From the NCBI RefSeq assembly GCF_000430545.1, contig NZ_AUMF01000009.1, positions 62,001 through 126,000 on the forward strand: a DNA stretch of 64,000 nucleotides, given 5' to 3'. The position numbers and the translations under genes were made by a program. How positions within the stretch are numbered: position 1 is the first letter of the stretch; each line of letters starts with the position of its first letter. This document shows, one piece after another, positions 30,345-41,900 of this stretch. This stretch comes from Tenacibaculum ovolyticum DSM 18103. GTDB taxonomy: Bacteria > Bacteroidota > Bacteroidia > Flavobacteriales > Flavobacteriaceae. Under the pieces are notes generated by a model. It made no database searches, had not been told where the DNA came from, and saw only the letters and a list, made by a program, of their open reading frames with translations.

Positions 30345-30375
30345 CAAAAATATAAAAAACTTTCGGTTTAACAAA
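30345..30375 (-). promoter_or_regulatory. Promoter of the rplC (S10) unit
   Basis: Exact flavobacterial promoter on the minus strand: TTTG (30372-30375), 19-base spacer, TATTTTTG (30345-30352). The TTTG is in the loop of the rpsJ terminator and the -7 box directly follows the terminator T-run. Confidence 0.8.
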
Positions 30376-30390
30376 ATTAAACCGAAAGTT
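30353..30390 (-). terminator. Terminator after rpsJ
   Basis: Perfect 14-bp stem AACTTTCGGTTTAA / TTAAACCGAAAGTT with a 5-base loop and a T-run on the minus strand, 10 bases past the rpsJ stop. It ends the str transcript (rpsL-rpsG-fusA-rpsJ). Confidence 0.9.
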
Positions 30391-30400
30391 AGTGTTTTAC

Positions 30401-30706
30401 TTATACTTTAATCTCAACTTCAACTCCACTAGGTAACTCAAGTTTCATTAAAGCATCAATAGTTTTAGAAGAAGAACTATAAATGTCTAATAATCTTTTG
30501 TAAGCAGATAATTGAAATTGCTCTCTAGATTTTTTATTTACGTGTGGTGAACGTAATACAGTAAAAATCTTTTTATTTGTTGGTAAAGGAATTGGACCGT
30601 TTACTACAGCACCAGTTGACTTTACTGTCTTTACGATTTTTTCAGCAGATTTATCTACTAAGTTATAATCGTAAGATTTTAATTTAATTCTAATTTTTTG
30701 GCTCAT
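30401..30706 (-). CDS. rpsJ: 30S ribosomal protein S10
   Basis: 101 residues. [21 protein letters not shown] start, [28 protein letters not shown] and [11 protein letters not shown]. It is the last gene of the str unit here, separated from rplC by a terminator and promoter, and may also serve as NusE in antitermination. Confidence 0.98.
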   Translation of the reverse strand: MSQKIRIKLKSYDYNLVDKSAEKIVKTVKSTGAVVNGPIPLPTNKKIFTVLRSPHVNKKSREQFQLSAYKRLLDIYSSSSKTIDALMKLELPSGVEVEIKV

Positions 30707-30718
30707 CTTAATATCTTA

Positions 30719-32836
30719 TTAACCTTTAGATTTTGCTATTACATCCTCAGAAACGTTCGATGGAGTTTCAGCATAGTGAGAAAATTCCATTGTAGAAGTT
30801 GCTCTACCAGAAGACATAGTTCTTAAAGCTGTAACATACCCGAACATTTCAGATAGTGGTACCAATGCTTTTACAACTTTAGCTCCGTTACGATCACTCA
30901 TATCGTTAACCTGACCTCTTCTTCTATTTAAATCACCAACGATATCACCCATGTTCTCCTCTGGAGTTAACACTTCTAATTTCATTAATGGCTCCATAAT
31001 TTTAGATTTAGCAGCTTTAGAAGCAGCTTTGAATCCCATTTTTGCAGCTAACTCAAAAGATAACTGATCAGAATCCACAGGGTGGAAAGATCCATCTTTT
31101 AAAGTTACTTTCATAGAATCCATTTCGTAACCTGCTAAAGGTCCGTTCTTCATAGCTTCTTTGAATCCTTTCTCTACAGAAGGGACGAATTCCTTAGGAA
31201 CGTTTCCACCTTTAATCGTAGAAGAAAACTGTAAACCTTGAACTCCTTCATCTGCAGGTTCCATAGTGAATACAATATCTGCAAATTTTCCACGACCACC
31301 TGATTGCTTCTTATAAACTTCTCTATGATCTGCAACAGCAGTAATAGCTTCTTTATATTCCACTTGAGGTTGACCTTCGTTAACTTCTACTTTGAATTCA
31401 CGCTTTAAACGATCAACAATAATATCTAAGTGTAACTCACCCATTCCAGAAATAATAGTCTGTCCTGAAGCTTCGTCTGTTCTAACTGTAAATGTAGGGT
31501 CTTCTTCTGCTAACTTAGCTAAAGACATTCCTAATTTATCAACATCTGCTTTAGTTTTAGGCTCAACCGCAATACCAATTACTGGGTCTGGGAAATCCAT
31601 AGATTCTAAAACAATAGGATGTTTTTCATCAGATAAAGTATCTCCAGTTTTAATAGATTTAAAACCTACTGCTGCACCAATATCTCCAGCTTCGATATAA
31701 TCGATAGCATTTTGCTTATTTGCATGCATTTGATAAATTCTAGAAATACGTTCTTTTTTACCTGAACGGTTATTTAAAACGTAAGATCCAGCATCTAATC
31801 TACCTGAATAAGATCTAAAGAATGCTAAACGACCTACGAAAGGATCAGTAGCAATTTTAAAAGCTAATGCTGCGAAAGGCTCCTTAACATCTGGTTTACG
31901 AGAAATTTCTTCACCGTTATCAGGATTAGTTCCAATAATAGCTTCTTTATCTAAAGGAGATGGTAAATAACGACATACAGCATCTAATAAGAACTGAACA
32001 CCTTTATTTTTAAATGCAGATCCACAAATCATAGGAATAATAGACATATCCATTACCGCAGCACGAAGTGCAGCATGCACCTCTTCTTCAGTAATTGAAT
32101 CTTCATCTTCCATATATTTTTCTAAAAGATTTTCGTCATAAGCAGCAACCTCTTCAATAAGTTTCCCTCTTAACTCGGCAGCTTCTTCTTTTAAATCTTC
32201 TGGAATATCGATGATATCGAATGTTGCTCCTTGTGTAGCATCATGCCATACAATAGCACGATTCTTAACTAAATCAACAATACCTTTAAATTCATCCTCA
32301 TCTCCAATATTCATTACAATTGGCACTGCATTAGATTTTAACATATCCTTTACCTGCTGACACACAGCCATAAAGTTAGACCCTTGACGGTCCATTTTGT
32401 TAACAAATCCAATACGAGGTACTTTATAGTTATCAGCAAGTCTCCAGTTAGTTTCTGATTGAGGCTCTACACCATCAACAGCACTAAATAAGAAAACTAA
32501 ACCATCAAGAACTCTTAATGAACGATTTACTTCTACTGTAAAATCAACGTGACCTGGAGTATCAATAATATTAAAGTGATATCCTTTAGTTTCATCAGTA
32601 GCTTCTCCATTATTTAATGGGAATTTCCATTCACAAGTTGTAGCAGCAGAAGTAATTGTAATACCTCTTTCTTGCTCTTGCTCCATCCAGTCCATAGTTG
32701 CGGCACCATCATGCACCTCACCTATTTTATGACTCACACCTGTATAATACAATACACGTTCTGTCGTAGTAGTTTTACCAGCATCAATATGTGCGGCAAT
32801 ACCAATATTTCTAGTAAATTTTAAATTTCTAGCCAT
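30719..32836 (-). CDS. fusA: Translation elongation factor G
   Basis: 705 residues, five domains. G1 [15 protein letters not shown]2 RGITI, G3 DTPGHVD, G4 NKMD, then domain II, and domains III-V with the domain IV tip segment GGRGKFADI. It drives translocation. Single-copy features ([20 protein letters not shown]) match canonical EF-G. Position rpsG-fusA-rpsJ is as in other Bacteroidota. Confidence 0.98.
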   Translation of the reverse strand: MARNLKFTRNIGIAAHIDAGKTTTTERVLYYTGVSHKIGEVHDGAATMDWMEQEQERGITITSAATTCEWKFPLNNGEATDETKGYHFNIIDTPGHVDFTVEVNRSLRVLDGLVFLFSAVDGVEPQSETNWRLADNYKVPRIGFVNKMDRQGSNFMAVCQQVKDMLKSNAVPIVMNIGDEDEFKGIVDLVKNRAIVWHDATQGATFDIIDIPEDLKEEAAELRGKLIEEVAAYDENLLEKYMEDEDSITEEEVHAALRAAVMDMSIIPMICGSAFKNKGVQFLLDAVCRYLPSPLDKEAIIGTNPDNGEEISRKPDVKEPFAALAFKIATDPFVGRLAFFRSYSGRLDAGSYVLNNRSGKKERISRIYQMHANKQNAIDYIEAGDIGAAVGFKSIKTGDTLSDEKHPIVLESMDFPDPVIGIAVEPKTKADVDKLGMSLAKLAEEDPTFTVRTDEASGQTIISGMGELHLDIIVDRLKREFKVEVNEGQPQVEYKEAITAVADHREVYKKQSGGRGKFADIVFTMEPADEGVQGLQFSSTIKGGNVPKEFVPSVEKGFKEAMKNGPLAGYEMDSMKVTLKDGSFHPVDSDQLSFELAAKMGFKAASKAAKSKIMEPLMKLEVLTPEENMGDIVGDLNRRRGQVNDMSDRNGAKVVKALVPLSEMFGYVTALRTMSSGRATSTMEFSHYAETPSNVSEDVIAKSKG

Positions 32837-32839
32837 TTC

Positions 32840-33316
32840 TTAGAATCTAAAGTGTGAGAATGCTTTGTTTGCTTCAGCCATTTTATGCGTATCTGTACGC
32901 TTTTTAACAGCTGCTCCTTCTTCTTTAGCTGCTGCTAAGATTTCAGCTGCTAAACGCTGAGCCATTGTTTTTTCATTACGCTTACGTGTGTAAGTGATCA
33001 TCCATTTAATTGCCATAGACACTTTACGGTCTGGGCGAATTTGCATTGGAATTTGAAATGTTGCTCCACCTACACGACGAGAACGAACCTCTACATGTGG
33101 CATCACATTTGACAAACCATCTTTCCAAACTTCTAAGGCTGATTTTTCTTCGTCAGTCTTCTTTTCGTTTACGATATCCATTGCATCGTAAAATACTTTA
33201 AAAGCTACAGATTTTTTACCGTCCCACATTAAATTATTAACAAAACGTGTTACTAATTGGTCATTAAACCTTGGATCTGGTAAAAGAACTCTTTTTTTCG
33301 CTTTTCTTTTTCTCAT
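32840..33316 (-). CDS. rpsG: 30S ribosomal protein S7
   Basis: 158 residues. [20 protein letters not shown] start, the beta hairpin [17 protein letters not shown], and [11 protein letters not shown]-type end ([13 protein letters not shown]). It organises the 30S head. It follows rpsL by 32 bases. Confidence 0.98.
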   Translation of the reverse strand: MRKRKAKKRVLLPDPRFNDQLVTRFVNNLMWDGKKSVAFKVFYDAMDIVNEKKTDEEKSALEVWKDGLSNVMPHVEVRSRRVGGATFQIPMQIRPDRKVSMAIKWMITYTRKRNEKTMAQRLAAEILAAAKEEGAAVKKRTDTHKMAEANKAFSHFRF

Positions 33317-33348
33317 GTCTTTACATTAAAAAAGTTAATTGATTAATT

Positions 33349-33723
33349 TTACTTCTTTGGGCGTTTTGCACCGTACTTAGACCTACGTTGAGTTCTACCC
33401 TCAACTCCTGCAGTATCTAACGCACCACGTACTACGTGATACTTAACTCCTGGCAAATCTTTTACCCTTCCACCTCTAACTAATACTATCGAGTGCTCTT
33501 GCAAGTTATGTCCTTCACCTGGGATATACGCGTTAATTTCGTTACCATTTGTTAATCTTACCCTTGCTACCTTACGCATTGCTGAGTTAGGTTTCTTAGG
33601 TGTAGTGGTATACACACGCGTACAAACTCCACGTCTCTGAGGACAAGCTTGTAATGCAGCCGATTTACTCTTCTTAGTTATTTTGGTTCTTCCTTTACGA
33701 ACTAATTGTTGAATAGTTGGCAT
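33349..33723 (-). CDS. rpsL: 30S ribosomal protein S12
   Basis: 124 residues. [12 protein letters not shown] start, [21 protein letters not shown] (Lys43-type decoding-site lysine present, i.e. the streptomycin-sensitive residue), and [16 protein letters not shown]. First gene of the str unit. Confidence 0.98.
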   Translation of the reverse strand: MPTIQQLVRKGRTKITKKSKSAALQACPQRRGVCTRVYTTTPKKPNSAMRKVARVRLTNGNEINAYIPGEGHNLQEHSIVLVRGGRVKDLPGVKYHVVRGALDTAGVEGRTQRRSKYGAKRPKK

Positions 33724-33779
33724 ACTATTATTACTTGTTTTTAATTTGTACTAAAAATTACTCTCTTCAAAAGAGTGTG

Positions 33780-33810
33780 CAAATGTACAATTTATTTCTA
33801 ATTATTCAAA
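33780..33810 (-). promoter_or_regulatory. Promoter of the str operon (rpsL)
   Basis: Exact consensus on the minus strand: TTTG (33807-33810), 19-base spacer, TACATTTG (33780-33787). A short hairpin ACTCTTTTGAAGAGAGT lies at the start of the transcript, about 40-50 bases before rpsL. Confidence 0.85.
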
Positions 33811-34021
33811 TATCAGTTGATTATTTTAAAAATAGCTTAAATATAATTAATTCAATAACGCTTTTTATGAGCAAACTACTTTTCACCTCCATTAATTAAC
33901 TAAGTACACATCTCTAAAAACAGACTAAATATACAAGCTTTATTGACACTTTACTTACTCTATAAAAGACAATACAAAACTTAAAACATTCTTAACATAT
34001 TAAGTTAATTACATTTTTTAC
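33811..34021. other. Divergent intergenic region rpsL / susC, no gene
   Basis: The 365-base gap between the rpsL start and the first susC holds the str promoter on one side and the conserved susC upstream block on the other. The A/T-rich middle has no supported gene or strong hairpin. Confidence 0.5.
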
Positions 34022-34088
34022 GTTAAAAAGTTGTCATTTTAATATAATTTTATGAATTTAGCAACCAATTAATTCAAATAATTACATA
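34022..34088 (+). promoter_or_regulatory. Conserved susC upstream block, copy 1
   Basis: These 67 bases align without gaps to the 67 bases before the second susC (38881-38947). Shared parts are GTTAAAAA, TTG, TTTTAATATAA, TTTAGC and TTAATTCAAATAATTACA just before ATG. It probably holds the promoter (TTG about 20 bases before a TTTAG box, not a perfect TANNTTTG) and the translation start region. Confidence 0.6.
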
Positions 34089-37000
34089 ATGAAAACAAAG
34101 TTTAATGGGATTTTAACGCTATTCCTAGCGTTATTTATGCAAATTTCCTTTGCACAAGACAGAGCGATTTCAGGAACCGTTACTGATGAATCAGGAGCAC
34201 TACCAGGAGTTACTGTATTAAAAAAAGGAACCACAAACGGTACAGAAACGGATTTTGATGGTAAATACACCATAAATGCTAAAACTGGCGACATACTTAT
34301 TTTTAGTTTTGTAGGTATGAAGACTATCCAAAAAACAATTACCGTTTCAAAAACGATTAATGTGACTATGTCTAGCGACAATGTTTTAGATGAAGTCGTA
34401 ATTACAGCACTAGGTATTAAAAGAGATAAAAAATCTTTAGGTTACGCTCAACAAACGGTAAAAGGTGAAGCAGTTAGCAGAACTCTAGAATCTGATGTTT
34501 CTAATGCATTAGCAGGAAAAGTAGCAGGTATTCAACTTGTTGGTGCTCCTGGCGCAGGGTTTAAAGCTGCTAAGGTTAGACTTAGGGGAAGCACCAATGT
34601 ACTATATATCGTTGACAATATCAAAATGAACGATTTAAGCAGTATAAATACTGAAGATATCCAAGAGATATCAACTCTTAAAGGGTTAGCAGCAACAGCT
34701 TTATATGGTCCTGATGGACAAAATGGTGTTGTCCTTGTTACTACGAAAAAAGCAAAAAATGGTCAAGCGCAAATCACTGTTAACTCAGGTTACGCAATGG
34801 ACCAGGTAACAAATTTAATGAAGACCCAAAACGAATATGGTGGTGGTTATTCTCAAGAATGGGATACTTTTAATTATAATCCTGCAATACATCCAGCTTC
34901 TTGGGCTAGTTTTAATGGGCAAAAAACTCCTTATTATGCAGCTGATGAATCTTGGGGCCCTAAATTAGACGGCACCCCGGTTAGACACTGGGACAGTTGG
35001 ATTGAAGGAGACCCTGAATTTGGTAAATTAAGACCTTGGTCTGCTCAGCCTGATAACATTAAAAATTTCTTTAGAATAGGAACTACTCAAAGAACAAGCA
35101 TAACCGCTTTAAAAGGAGGTGAAGACTATAATGTAAAAGCTCAAATTACACATACTAATAGAAAAAGTGTAATGCCAAATGCTGATAGAAAAACAACTCA
35201 AGCTGCATTTAATGTTGATTTCAATATTTCTGAAAAGCTAAATGTTTTTGGTAATTTTAATTACCAAAACAGAAAAACTAATAATGAATTAGCAGAGAAC
35301 TATGGAAATGTTTTCTCTAACATTAACCAATGGTGGCAAAGACAAATTGATATTGACAGAGTAAGAGACTACAAACGTAATGGTAAATTTATTTCATGGA
35401 ATATTAATGGACCTACTGACCCATCTCCAAAATATTGGGATTCTCCTTTCTTTGACGTATATGAAAACACCAATGCAAATGACAGAAATACCGCATTTGG
35501 AAAAATAGGCTTCAATTATAAAATTACTAATGACCTTTCAATTGTAGCAGAAGGTAGAACTCATTACACCTCATTTAAATCACACACACAAACAGGGTGG
35601 GGTAACCTTGATGGCCAGGCTGCATACGGAGAATATGAATATACAAGATCAAAAGATGAATACTTTGCTATGTTAAATTATCAAAAGAAAATTAATGATG
35701 ATTTTGATGTTACAGCTAATCTTGGTACAGAAATTTCTAATTACAAACTTGAAAGTTTAGATGTATCAAGTGTTGGTGGGTTAACAACTAAAGACTTCTA
35801 TAGTCTAAATACATCTGTTGATAAACCTACAATTGAAAACGTAAAGAATTTAACAAAAAACAAAGCTCTTTTCTTAAAAGGATCAGTAGGGTATAAAAAC
35901 ACACTTTATTTAGACAGTAGCTATAGACTTGATTGGAATTCTACAGCTAACCCAAACCTCAATGTTGTTAAAACTTTCTCTTTATCATCAAGTTTTATAT
36001 TCTCTAAAATAATTCCAAAAAACGATATTTTATCTTTTGGTAAACTTAGAGTTGGTTATTCTGAGGCTCCTGCATTTCCAAACGTATATAGCTTAGGGCA
36101 AACATATGATACTGGAATTAGTTACGGTAGTACTGGTACACAAGAAATACCTAATGCTTTAAACAACCCAATCTTAAATGGAGGTGTTAAAAATGAATTT
36201 GAAATTGGTACAGAATTACAATTCTTAAATAATAGAATAGGATTAGATGTATCATATTTTAGTAAAACAGATAAAGGTTTACCTGTTGAATTAGATTTAG
36301 ATGCATCTACAGGTAATACTTCTGTTTATGCTAACAGCGGTAAACAAACATATAAAGGTCTAGAAATAGCATTAAATGCGACTCCAATAACTAATGACTC
36401 TTTTACATGGAACACTAGTATTAATTTTGCTACTCTAGAAAGGAGAGTTGAAGCATTAGCTTTAGGTATAGATAATAAATACTTAGCTGCGTATAGTTTT
36501 AGAGAGAATTACTGGGGTAATGAATCTATGATTAACTTACAAGAACGTGTTGGTGAAGAATGGGGTGCTATATATGGTAGACGCATAAAAACAAATGCTG
36601 ATGGTAAAAAAGTTATTAATACTGACGGAACATATGTTACAGAAGAAAACCAATATTTAGGAAATTACTTACCTGACTTTACAGGTGGTTTTACAAATAC
36701 ATTTACTTACAAAAATTTTGATTTGTCTTTAGGTATAGACTTCCAAAAAGGGGGGAAATACTTTTCTATGACACAAATGTTTGGTAAAGCTTCAGGTAAT
36801 CATATAAGCACAATTGGGAACAATGCCTTAGGAAACCCAGTAAGAGACCCTCTTTTAGATAGCGCAGGTAATGCTCCAACAGGAAATGTGCTTTTAAATA
36901 ACAATACTAATTCAGTTTCTGGTGGACGATTAATTGACGGCGTAGATGCTACAACAGGTAATCCTGTATCATATTATAAAGACTTAAATTCAGATGGATG

Positions 37001-37295
37001 GGATAAATTTGCCATTGGTGACGAATTTCTTCACGATGCCTCATATATTAAACTTAGAAGTATTTCATTCTCTTATAACCTACCTAAATTAGCTCTAGAT
37101 AAACTAGGTTTTTCAAATGCGAAAATTGGTGTTTATGCCAATAATGTTTGGTTAATTTATTCTGATGTAGATTATATTGACCCTTCAGAATTAGAATCTC
37201 CTAATTCTACGGGTAATAACGGTTTTAGTTTCATTGAAGGAGGTCAAGCTCCAAGTTCAAGATCTATAGGTCTTAATTTCCAATTTTCTTTCTAA
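34089..37295 (+). CDS. SusC/RagA-family TonB-dependent outer-membrane transporter
   Basis: 1068 residues. Signal peptide (cleavage after SFA, residue 22), N-terminal carboxypeptidase-regulatory-like domain (ISGTVTDESGALPGVTV, DFDGKYTI), TonB-box region at DEVVITALGIKRDKKSLGYA, plug domain (VRLRGSTNVLYIVDNI, ALYGPDGQNGVVLVTTK), then a 22-strand barrel ending in NFQFSF with terminal Phe. It imports an unknown substrate together with the SusD-like protein 18 bases downstream. No enzyme, sensor or anti-sigma gene is nearby to reveal the substrate. Its first 80 residues resemble those of the SusC at 38948 closely; the barrels do not. Confidence 0.93.
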   Translation: MKTKFNGILTLFLALFMQISFAQDRAISGTVTDESGALPGVTVLKKGTTNGTETDFDGKYTINAKTGDILIFSFVGMKTIQKTITVSKTINVTMSSDNVLDEVVITALGIKRDKKSLGYAQQTVKGEAVSRTLESDVSNALAGKVAGIQLVGAPGAGFKAAKVRLRGSTNVLYIVDNIKMNDLSSINTEDIQEISTLKGLAATALYGPDGQNGVVLVTTKKAKNGQAQITVNSGYAMDQVTNLMKTQNEYGGGYSQEWDTFNYNPAIHPASWASFNGQKTPYYAADESWGPKLDGTPVRHWDSWIEGDPEFGKLRPWSAQPDNIKNFFRIGTTQRTSITALKGGEDYNVKAQITHTNRKSVMPNADRKTTQAAFNVDFNISEKLNVFGNFNYQNRKTNNELAENYGNVFSNINQWWQRQIDIDRVRDYKRNGKFISWNINGPTDPSPKYWDSPFFDVYENTNANDRNTAFGKIGFNYKITNDLSIVAEGRTHYTSFKSHTQTGWGNLDGQAAYGEYEYTRSKDEYFAMLNYQKKINDDFDVTANLGTEISNYKLESLDVSSVGGLTTKDFYSLNTSVDKPTIENVKNLTKNKALFLKGSVGYKNTLYLDSSYRLDWNSTANPNLNVVKTFSLSSSFIFSKIIPKNDILSFGKLRVGYSEAPAFPNVYSLGQTYDTGISYGSTGTQEIPNALNNPILNGGVKNEFEIGTELQFLNNRIGLDVSYFSKTDKGLPVELDLDASTGNTSVYANSGKQTYKGLEIALNATPITNDSFTWNTSINFATLERRVEALALGIDNKYLAAYSFRENYWGNESMINLQERVGEEWGAIYGRRIKTNADGKKVINTDGTYVTEENQYLGNYLPDFTGGFTNTFTYKNFDLSLGIDFQKGGKYFSMTQMFGKASGNHISTIGNNALGNPVRDPLLDSAGNAPTGNVLLNNNTNSVSGGRLIDGVDATTGNPVSYYKDLNSDGWDKFAIGDEFLHDASYIKLRSISFSYNLPKLALDKLGFSNAKIGVYANNVWLIYSDVDYIDPSELESPNSTGNNGFSFIEGGQAPSSRSIGLNFQFSF

Positions 37296-37313
37296 ATAAT
37301 AAAAAAACTAAAA

Positions 37314-38747
37314 ATGAAAAAAATTTTAAAAACAATAATTATAACTACAATAGTCGTAGCTATTACATCATGTAATAGTGTAGATTTTGAAGATATAAAT
37401 AACGACCCTACTAAAGCTTCTGTTGCATCAACATCTGCCTTATTAACAAGTGCAGAAAAGTACATAGGCACTTACACAACAGCTACGACACCAAACCTTT
37501 ATGTACAATATTTGGCAAATGGTGATTATAATGATGAATCGAGGTACTTAGGTTTAAATTTCAGTTACAACACTGAATATGCTGATGTTTTAACTAATTT
37601 AAATAAGATTATTGAACTATGTAATGATGCTTCAACAAGTACAGATGCTAGCGCTAATGGCTCATTAAATAATCAAAAAGCTGTTTCAATGTTAATGAGA
37701 TCATTTATGTTTTGGAGTATGACAGATAGATGGGGTATGCTACCATATACTGAATCTTTGAAAGGTATCAATAATAGCTTTCCTAAATATGACACTCAAG
37801 AAGAAATATACAAAGGATGTTTTTCTGAAATAGACCAAGCATTATCTCTTATCGACTCAGGAAATGGACCTACAGGAGATATATTACTTGGTGGTGATAT
37901 GAATAAATGGAGAAAATTTGCTAACACACTTAGAGTTATAATGTCTTTAAGAATATCAAAACAAGTTCCTTCTTCAACTGGATATGCCGCTGCAGAATTT
38001 AACAAAGGAATTTCAGGTGCTATTTCATCTAACAATGAAAATATTTATTATACATTCCTTACTGAAGATAGTAATGATAATCCATGGCAAGATAGATTTC
38101 AAAGTAGAAAAGACTATGTTTTAGCAGATACTTTTGTCAACTCTTTAATTGGCTCTGGAACTTCTACAGCTCCAGAAGACCCTAGACTAGAAAAATATGC
38201 TGAAAAATCAACAAATAATTTAGAATATGCCGGTGGTATTTATAGTGCTAAAAACATCACAGCTAACTTTTCTTTTATAACTGATGATATAATTAATAAT
38301 AGTGAAGCTCCTGGTATGCTTTTTACATATTCTCAAATTGAATTTGCAAAAGCAGAAGCAGTTACACTATCATGGTATAGCGGAAGCGCAAGTGCATTTT
38401 ACAAAAATGCTATACAAGCTTCAATGAATCAATGGGGAGTAGTTACTACTGATGCGACAACATATATAGACAATCACCCTTACACAGGTTTATCTGACAT
38501 TGCAGCTCAAAAACAAATTGCTCTTTATATGCAAGGTTATGAATCTTGGGCAGAATGGAGACGTTATAAATCTATTGGTGTAGCACCAATTTTAACAACC
38601 ATATCTAATGCAATCAATGGTTCAGATATACCTCAAAGACATGCTTATCCAGGAAGTGCACCAACCCTAAATGAAACTCAGTATAATGCTGCTGTTACAG
38701 CACAAGGAGCAGATAATTTAGACACAAAAATATGGTGGGCTAAATAA
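37314..38747 (+). CDS. SusD-like outer-membrane lipoprotein (SusD-like_2 type)
   Basis: 477 residues. Lipoprotein signal ending at Cys20 (VVAITSCNSVDFEDINNDP). The NNDPTKAS opening, TSAEKY segment, MRSFMFWSMTDRWGMLPYTE and the C-terminal YESWAEWRRYKSIG with IPQRHAYP match the SusD-like_2 group of surface nutrient-binding proteins. It works as the lid of the adjacent SusC. A strong terminator follows. Confidence 0.92.
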   Translation: MKKILKTIIITTIVVAITSCNSVDFEDINNDPTKASVASTSALLTSAEKYIGTYTTATTPNLYVQYLANGDYNDESRYLGLNFSYNTEYADVLTNLNKIIELCNDASTSTDASANGSLNNQKAVSMLMRSFMFWSMTDRWGMLPYTESLKGINNSFPKYDTQEEIYKGCFSEIDQALSLIDSGNGPTGDILLGGDMNKWRKFANTLRVIMSLRISKQVPSSTGYAAAEFNKGISGAISSNNENIYYTFLTEDSNDNPWQDRFQSRKDYVLADTFVNSLIGSGTSTAPEDPRLEKYAEKSTNNLEYAGGIYSAKNITANFSFITDDIINNSEAPGMLFTYSQIEFAKAEAVTLSWYSGSASAFYKNAIQASMNQWGVVTTDATTYIDNHPYTGLSDIAAQKQIALYMQGYESWAEWRRYKSIGVAPILTTISNAINGSDIPQRHAYPGSAPTLNETQYNAAVTAQGADNLDTKIWWAK

Positions 38748-38765
38748 AATAATATTTTAATCTTT

Positions 38766-38807
38766 AAAGGTGCTGCAGAAAGAAAATCTGCAGCACCTTT
38801 TTTTTTT
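38766..38807 (+). terminator. Terminator of the first susCD pair
   Basis: Perfect 14-bp stem AAAGGTGCTGCAGA / TCTGCAGCACCTTT with a 7-base loop and a run of ten T, 19 bases after the SusD stop. Confidence 0.93.
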
Positions 38808-38880
38808 GCAAAAACCATAAATCTTCTGTATATATTCTTTTGTTTCTTTAAACGGAATTAAAAATTATCAACTACTTTAT

Positions 38881-38947
38881 GTTAAAAAATTGTTTTTTTA
38901 ATATAAAATTAGGACTTTAGCGATTAATTAATTCAAATAATTACACA
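38881..38947 (+). promoter_or_regulatory. Conserved susC upstream block, copy 2
   Basis: Ungapped counterpart of 34022-34088, with the last 19 bases before ATG nearly identical. The distance from the block to the ATG is the same, supporting shared regulation or recent duplication. Confidence 0.6.
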
Positions 38948-41900
38948 ATGAGAACAAAGTTTAATGGAATTTTAACGCTACTACTGGCGTTATTTGTGCA
39001 AGTATCCTTTGCACAAGACAAAACAGTCTCAGGTACTGTTTCGGACGAATCAGGTCCCTTGCCTGGAGTTACTATATTAAAGAAAGGTACCACAAGTGGT
39101 ACAGAAACAGATTTTGATGGTAGATATTCTATCAAATCAAAAACAGGTGATGTACTTGTTTTTAGTTTTGTGGGTATGAAAACAATAGAAAAAACTGTTG
39201 GTCTTTCTAATCAAATAAATTTAGTCTTAGAAAACGATAATTTACTAGATGAGATAGTTGTTGTTGGTTATGGTACAACAACAAAAAAATCTTATGCTGG
39301 TACTGCCTCTGTAGTAAAAGCTGAGAATTTAGAGGCTAAATCTTTTTCAAACATATCACAAGCTTTAGCTGGTGAAGTTGCTGGTGTGACAGTAATTAAT
39401 ACTTCTGGACAACCAGGATCTATAGGTACTGTTCGTATTAGAGGTTACGGTTCTCCTCTTGGAAACCGATCTCCTTTATATGTGGTTGATGGAATACCTT
39501 TTGCAGGTAATTTTGATATCAATTCAATAAACCCGTCTGACGTAAAAAATACTACCATATTAAAAGATGCAACTGCAACTGCTATATATGGTTCTAGAGG
39601 TGCGAATGGTGTTATACTAATTACAACCAAAACTGGTAGTAAATCTTCTGACAATACATATGTAGAAGTAGATTTTAAAACAGGGGTTAACATGCAAGTT
39701 ATCCCTAGGTATGAAGTACTTACTTCTCCTGAAGAGTATATTGGATATACTTGGGAAGGATTATATAATGAAGCTGTTATTGGTGGTAGTGCTAATCCTG
39801 AAACTGATGCTAATGCTAATTTATTTACATCTGTTGGTGCGGGTAACGGCTATAATTTATGGAATGTACCTAACTCTGCTGCTTTAATAGATCCAGCAAC
39901 AAAATCTGTAAGAGCAGGTGTTCAACGTCTTTTTACTCCTGAGAAATATTCTGATTTTGCTTTTGGTAAAGGTATAAGACATGAAGCTAATTTACGTATG
40001 GGAGGCGGTTCTGAAAAATCTAAATATTTTGCTTCTTTTGGTTATCTTAATGATAGTGGATATTCTTTAAATTCAGATTATAAAAGATATACTACAAGAC
40101 TTAACCTTAATTCTGACATTAAAGATTGGTTAACTGTAGGTGTAAATGTTGGTTATGCTTATTCTGAAAGCACTAACAATGGTCAAATAGTTGGAGCTGA
40201 AAATGTTTTTGAATTTGCTGATAAAATGGCGCCTATTTACCCTGTTTATGCAAGATTCCCAAATACAGGTGATTTAATTCCTGACCCTATTTTTGGAGGC
40301 TCACAATATGATTATGGTGCTCCAACGGGTACAACAAATGGTTTTACAAGAGATAGACCTATTTCAAACTTATTAAACCCAATTGCTTCTGCTTTACTTG
40401 ATTCTAATCTTTTTGATACACATTCATTAAATGGAAGTTTTTCAGCTAATTTTAAATTAACTGATGAGTTAAGTTTTGAAACTCGATTTGGAGGACAGTA
40501 TTCAATAGAGCAAAGAAACAATATTACAAACCACGCATATGGTACTGCTGCAGGTACTAATGGAAACATTTTTGTTAGAAACCGTCTTAGATGGTCTCAA
40601 ACTTTTAATCAAATTTTACGTTATAAAAAAACGTTTGGTATTCATAATGTAGAAGCACTAGCAGGACACGAAACGTTTGAAAGAAGGTTTGAGCAAGATG
40701 CTGTAACTAAACAAAATGTTATTATTCCTGGTTTAGTTAATTTAAATAACTACTTAGAAGCTAGTGGAGCGGCTAGTGGTTATGCTAATGGTTCTGGAAT
40801 AGAATCTTATTTTGGTCAATTAAATTATAACTATGACGGAAAATACTTTTTTACAGGATCTTTAAGAACTGATGGTTCTTCTCGTTTTGTTAATGAAAAA
40901 TGGGGTACTTTTGGGTCTCTTGGTGCTGCTTGGATATTAAGTGAAGAAGACTTTTTACAAGATAGTTTTATTACTTATTTAAAAGCTAAAGCTTCTTGGG
41001 GTGTTACTGGAGATCAAGATGGAGCTACAACTACTTCAGGTGTTGATGCTTTTAACACAAACTTTGTTGGTGGTTTGGCTATTGATTTAAGTTTAGCTGG
41101 TGACCCTAATTTAACTTGGGAATCTACAACAATGATGCAAGCAGGTATCGAATTAAGTATTGGAAAGTACCTTGATGCTAATTTTGATTATTACCAAAGA
41201 AATACTGATAACTTATTTTTTAATCAACGATTAGGGCCTTCATCTGGACTTTCTTCTATTCGAGTAAACGATGGAGAAGTTAAGTATAATGGTTTTGAAT
41301 TTGACTTTACAGGTCATTTAATTAATAAAGAGAACTTTAAATTAGATTTAACTTTAAACGGAGAGGCATTAAGCAACGAAATGGTAACAATGCCTTTTGA
41401 TTCTACTACTGGTTTACAAAAAGTTCTTGATTCAAACTCAAGTACAGATGGTGGATATGCTTTTGCGAAAGGACGTTCTATGTTCGATTTTTATATGCAA
41501 GAATGGGCTGGTGTAGACCCTGCTGATGGTTCTCCTTTATGGAACCAATATTATAATGATGCAAACAATAATGATGTATTAGATGCTGGAGAAGAAGATT
41601 TTTCTACTTTAGAAAATGGAGATGCTAGTAGTACAAGTTCATTATATGAATATCAACAAAGTGCTTCTAATGCTAATATTAAAAAAACTGTTACAAAAAC
41701 ATATTCTGATGCTACTCAAGTTTTTCTTAATAAATCATTAATACCTGATTTAAGAGGTGCTTTTAGATTATCTGGTAAATTAAGTAATTTTGATTTTTCT
41801 ACTCAATTTACATATAGTGTAGGTGGTTATGCTTATGATAATACATACGCTGAATTAATGTCTGGTAATAATAACTACCATGTAGATATTAGAAATAGAT

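Noticed and set aside
34082-34381. Minus-strand frames opposite the N-termini of both susC genes (also 38941-39135)
   Set aside because: They are mirror frames of conserved SusC coding sequence; their similarity to each other only reflects the similarity of the susC genes.
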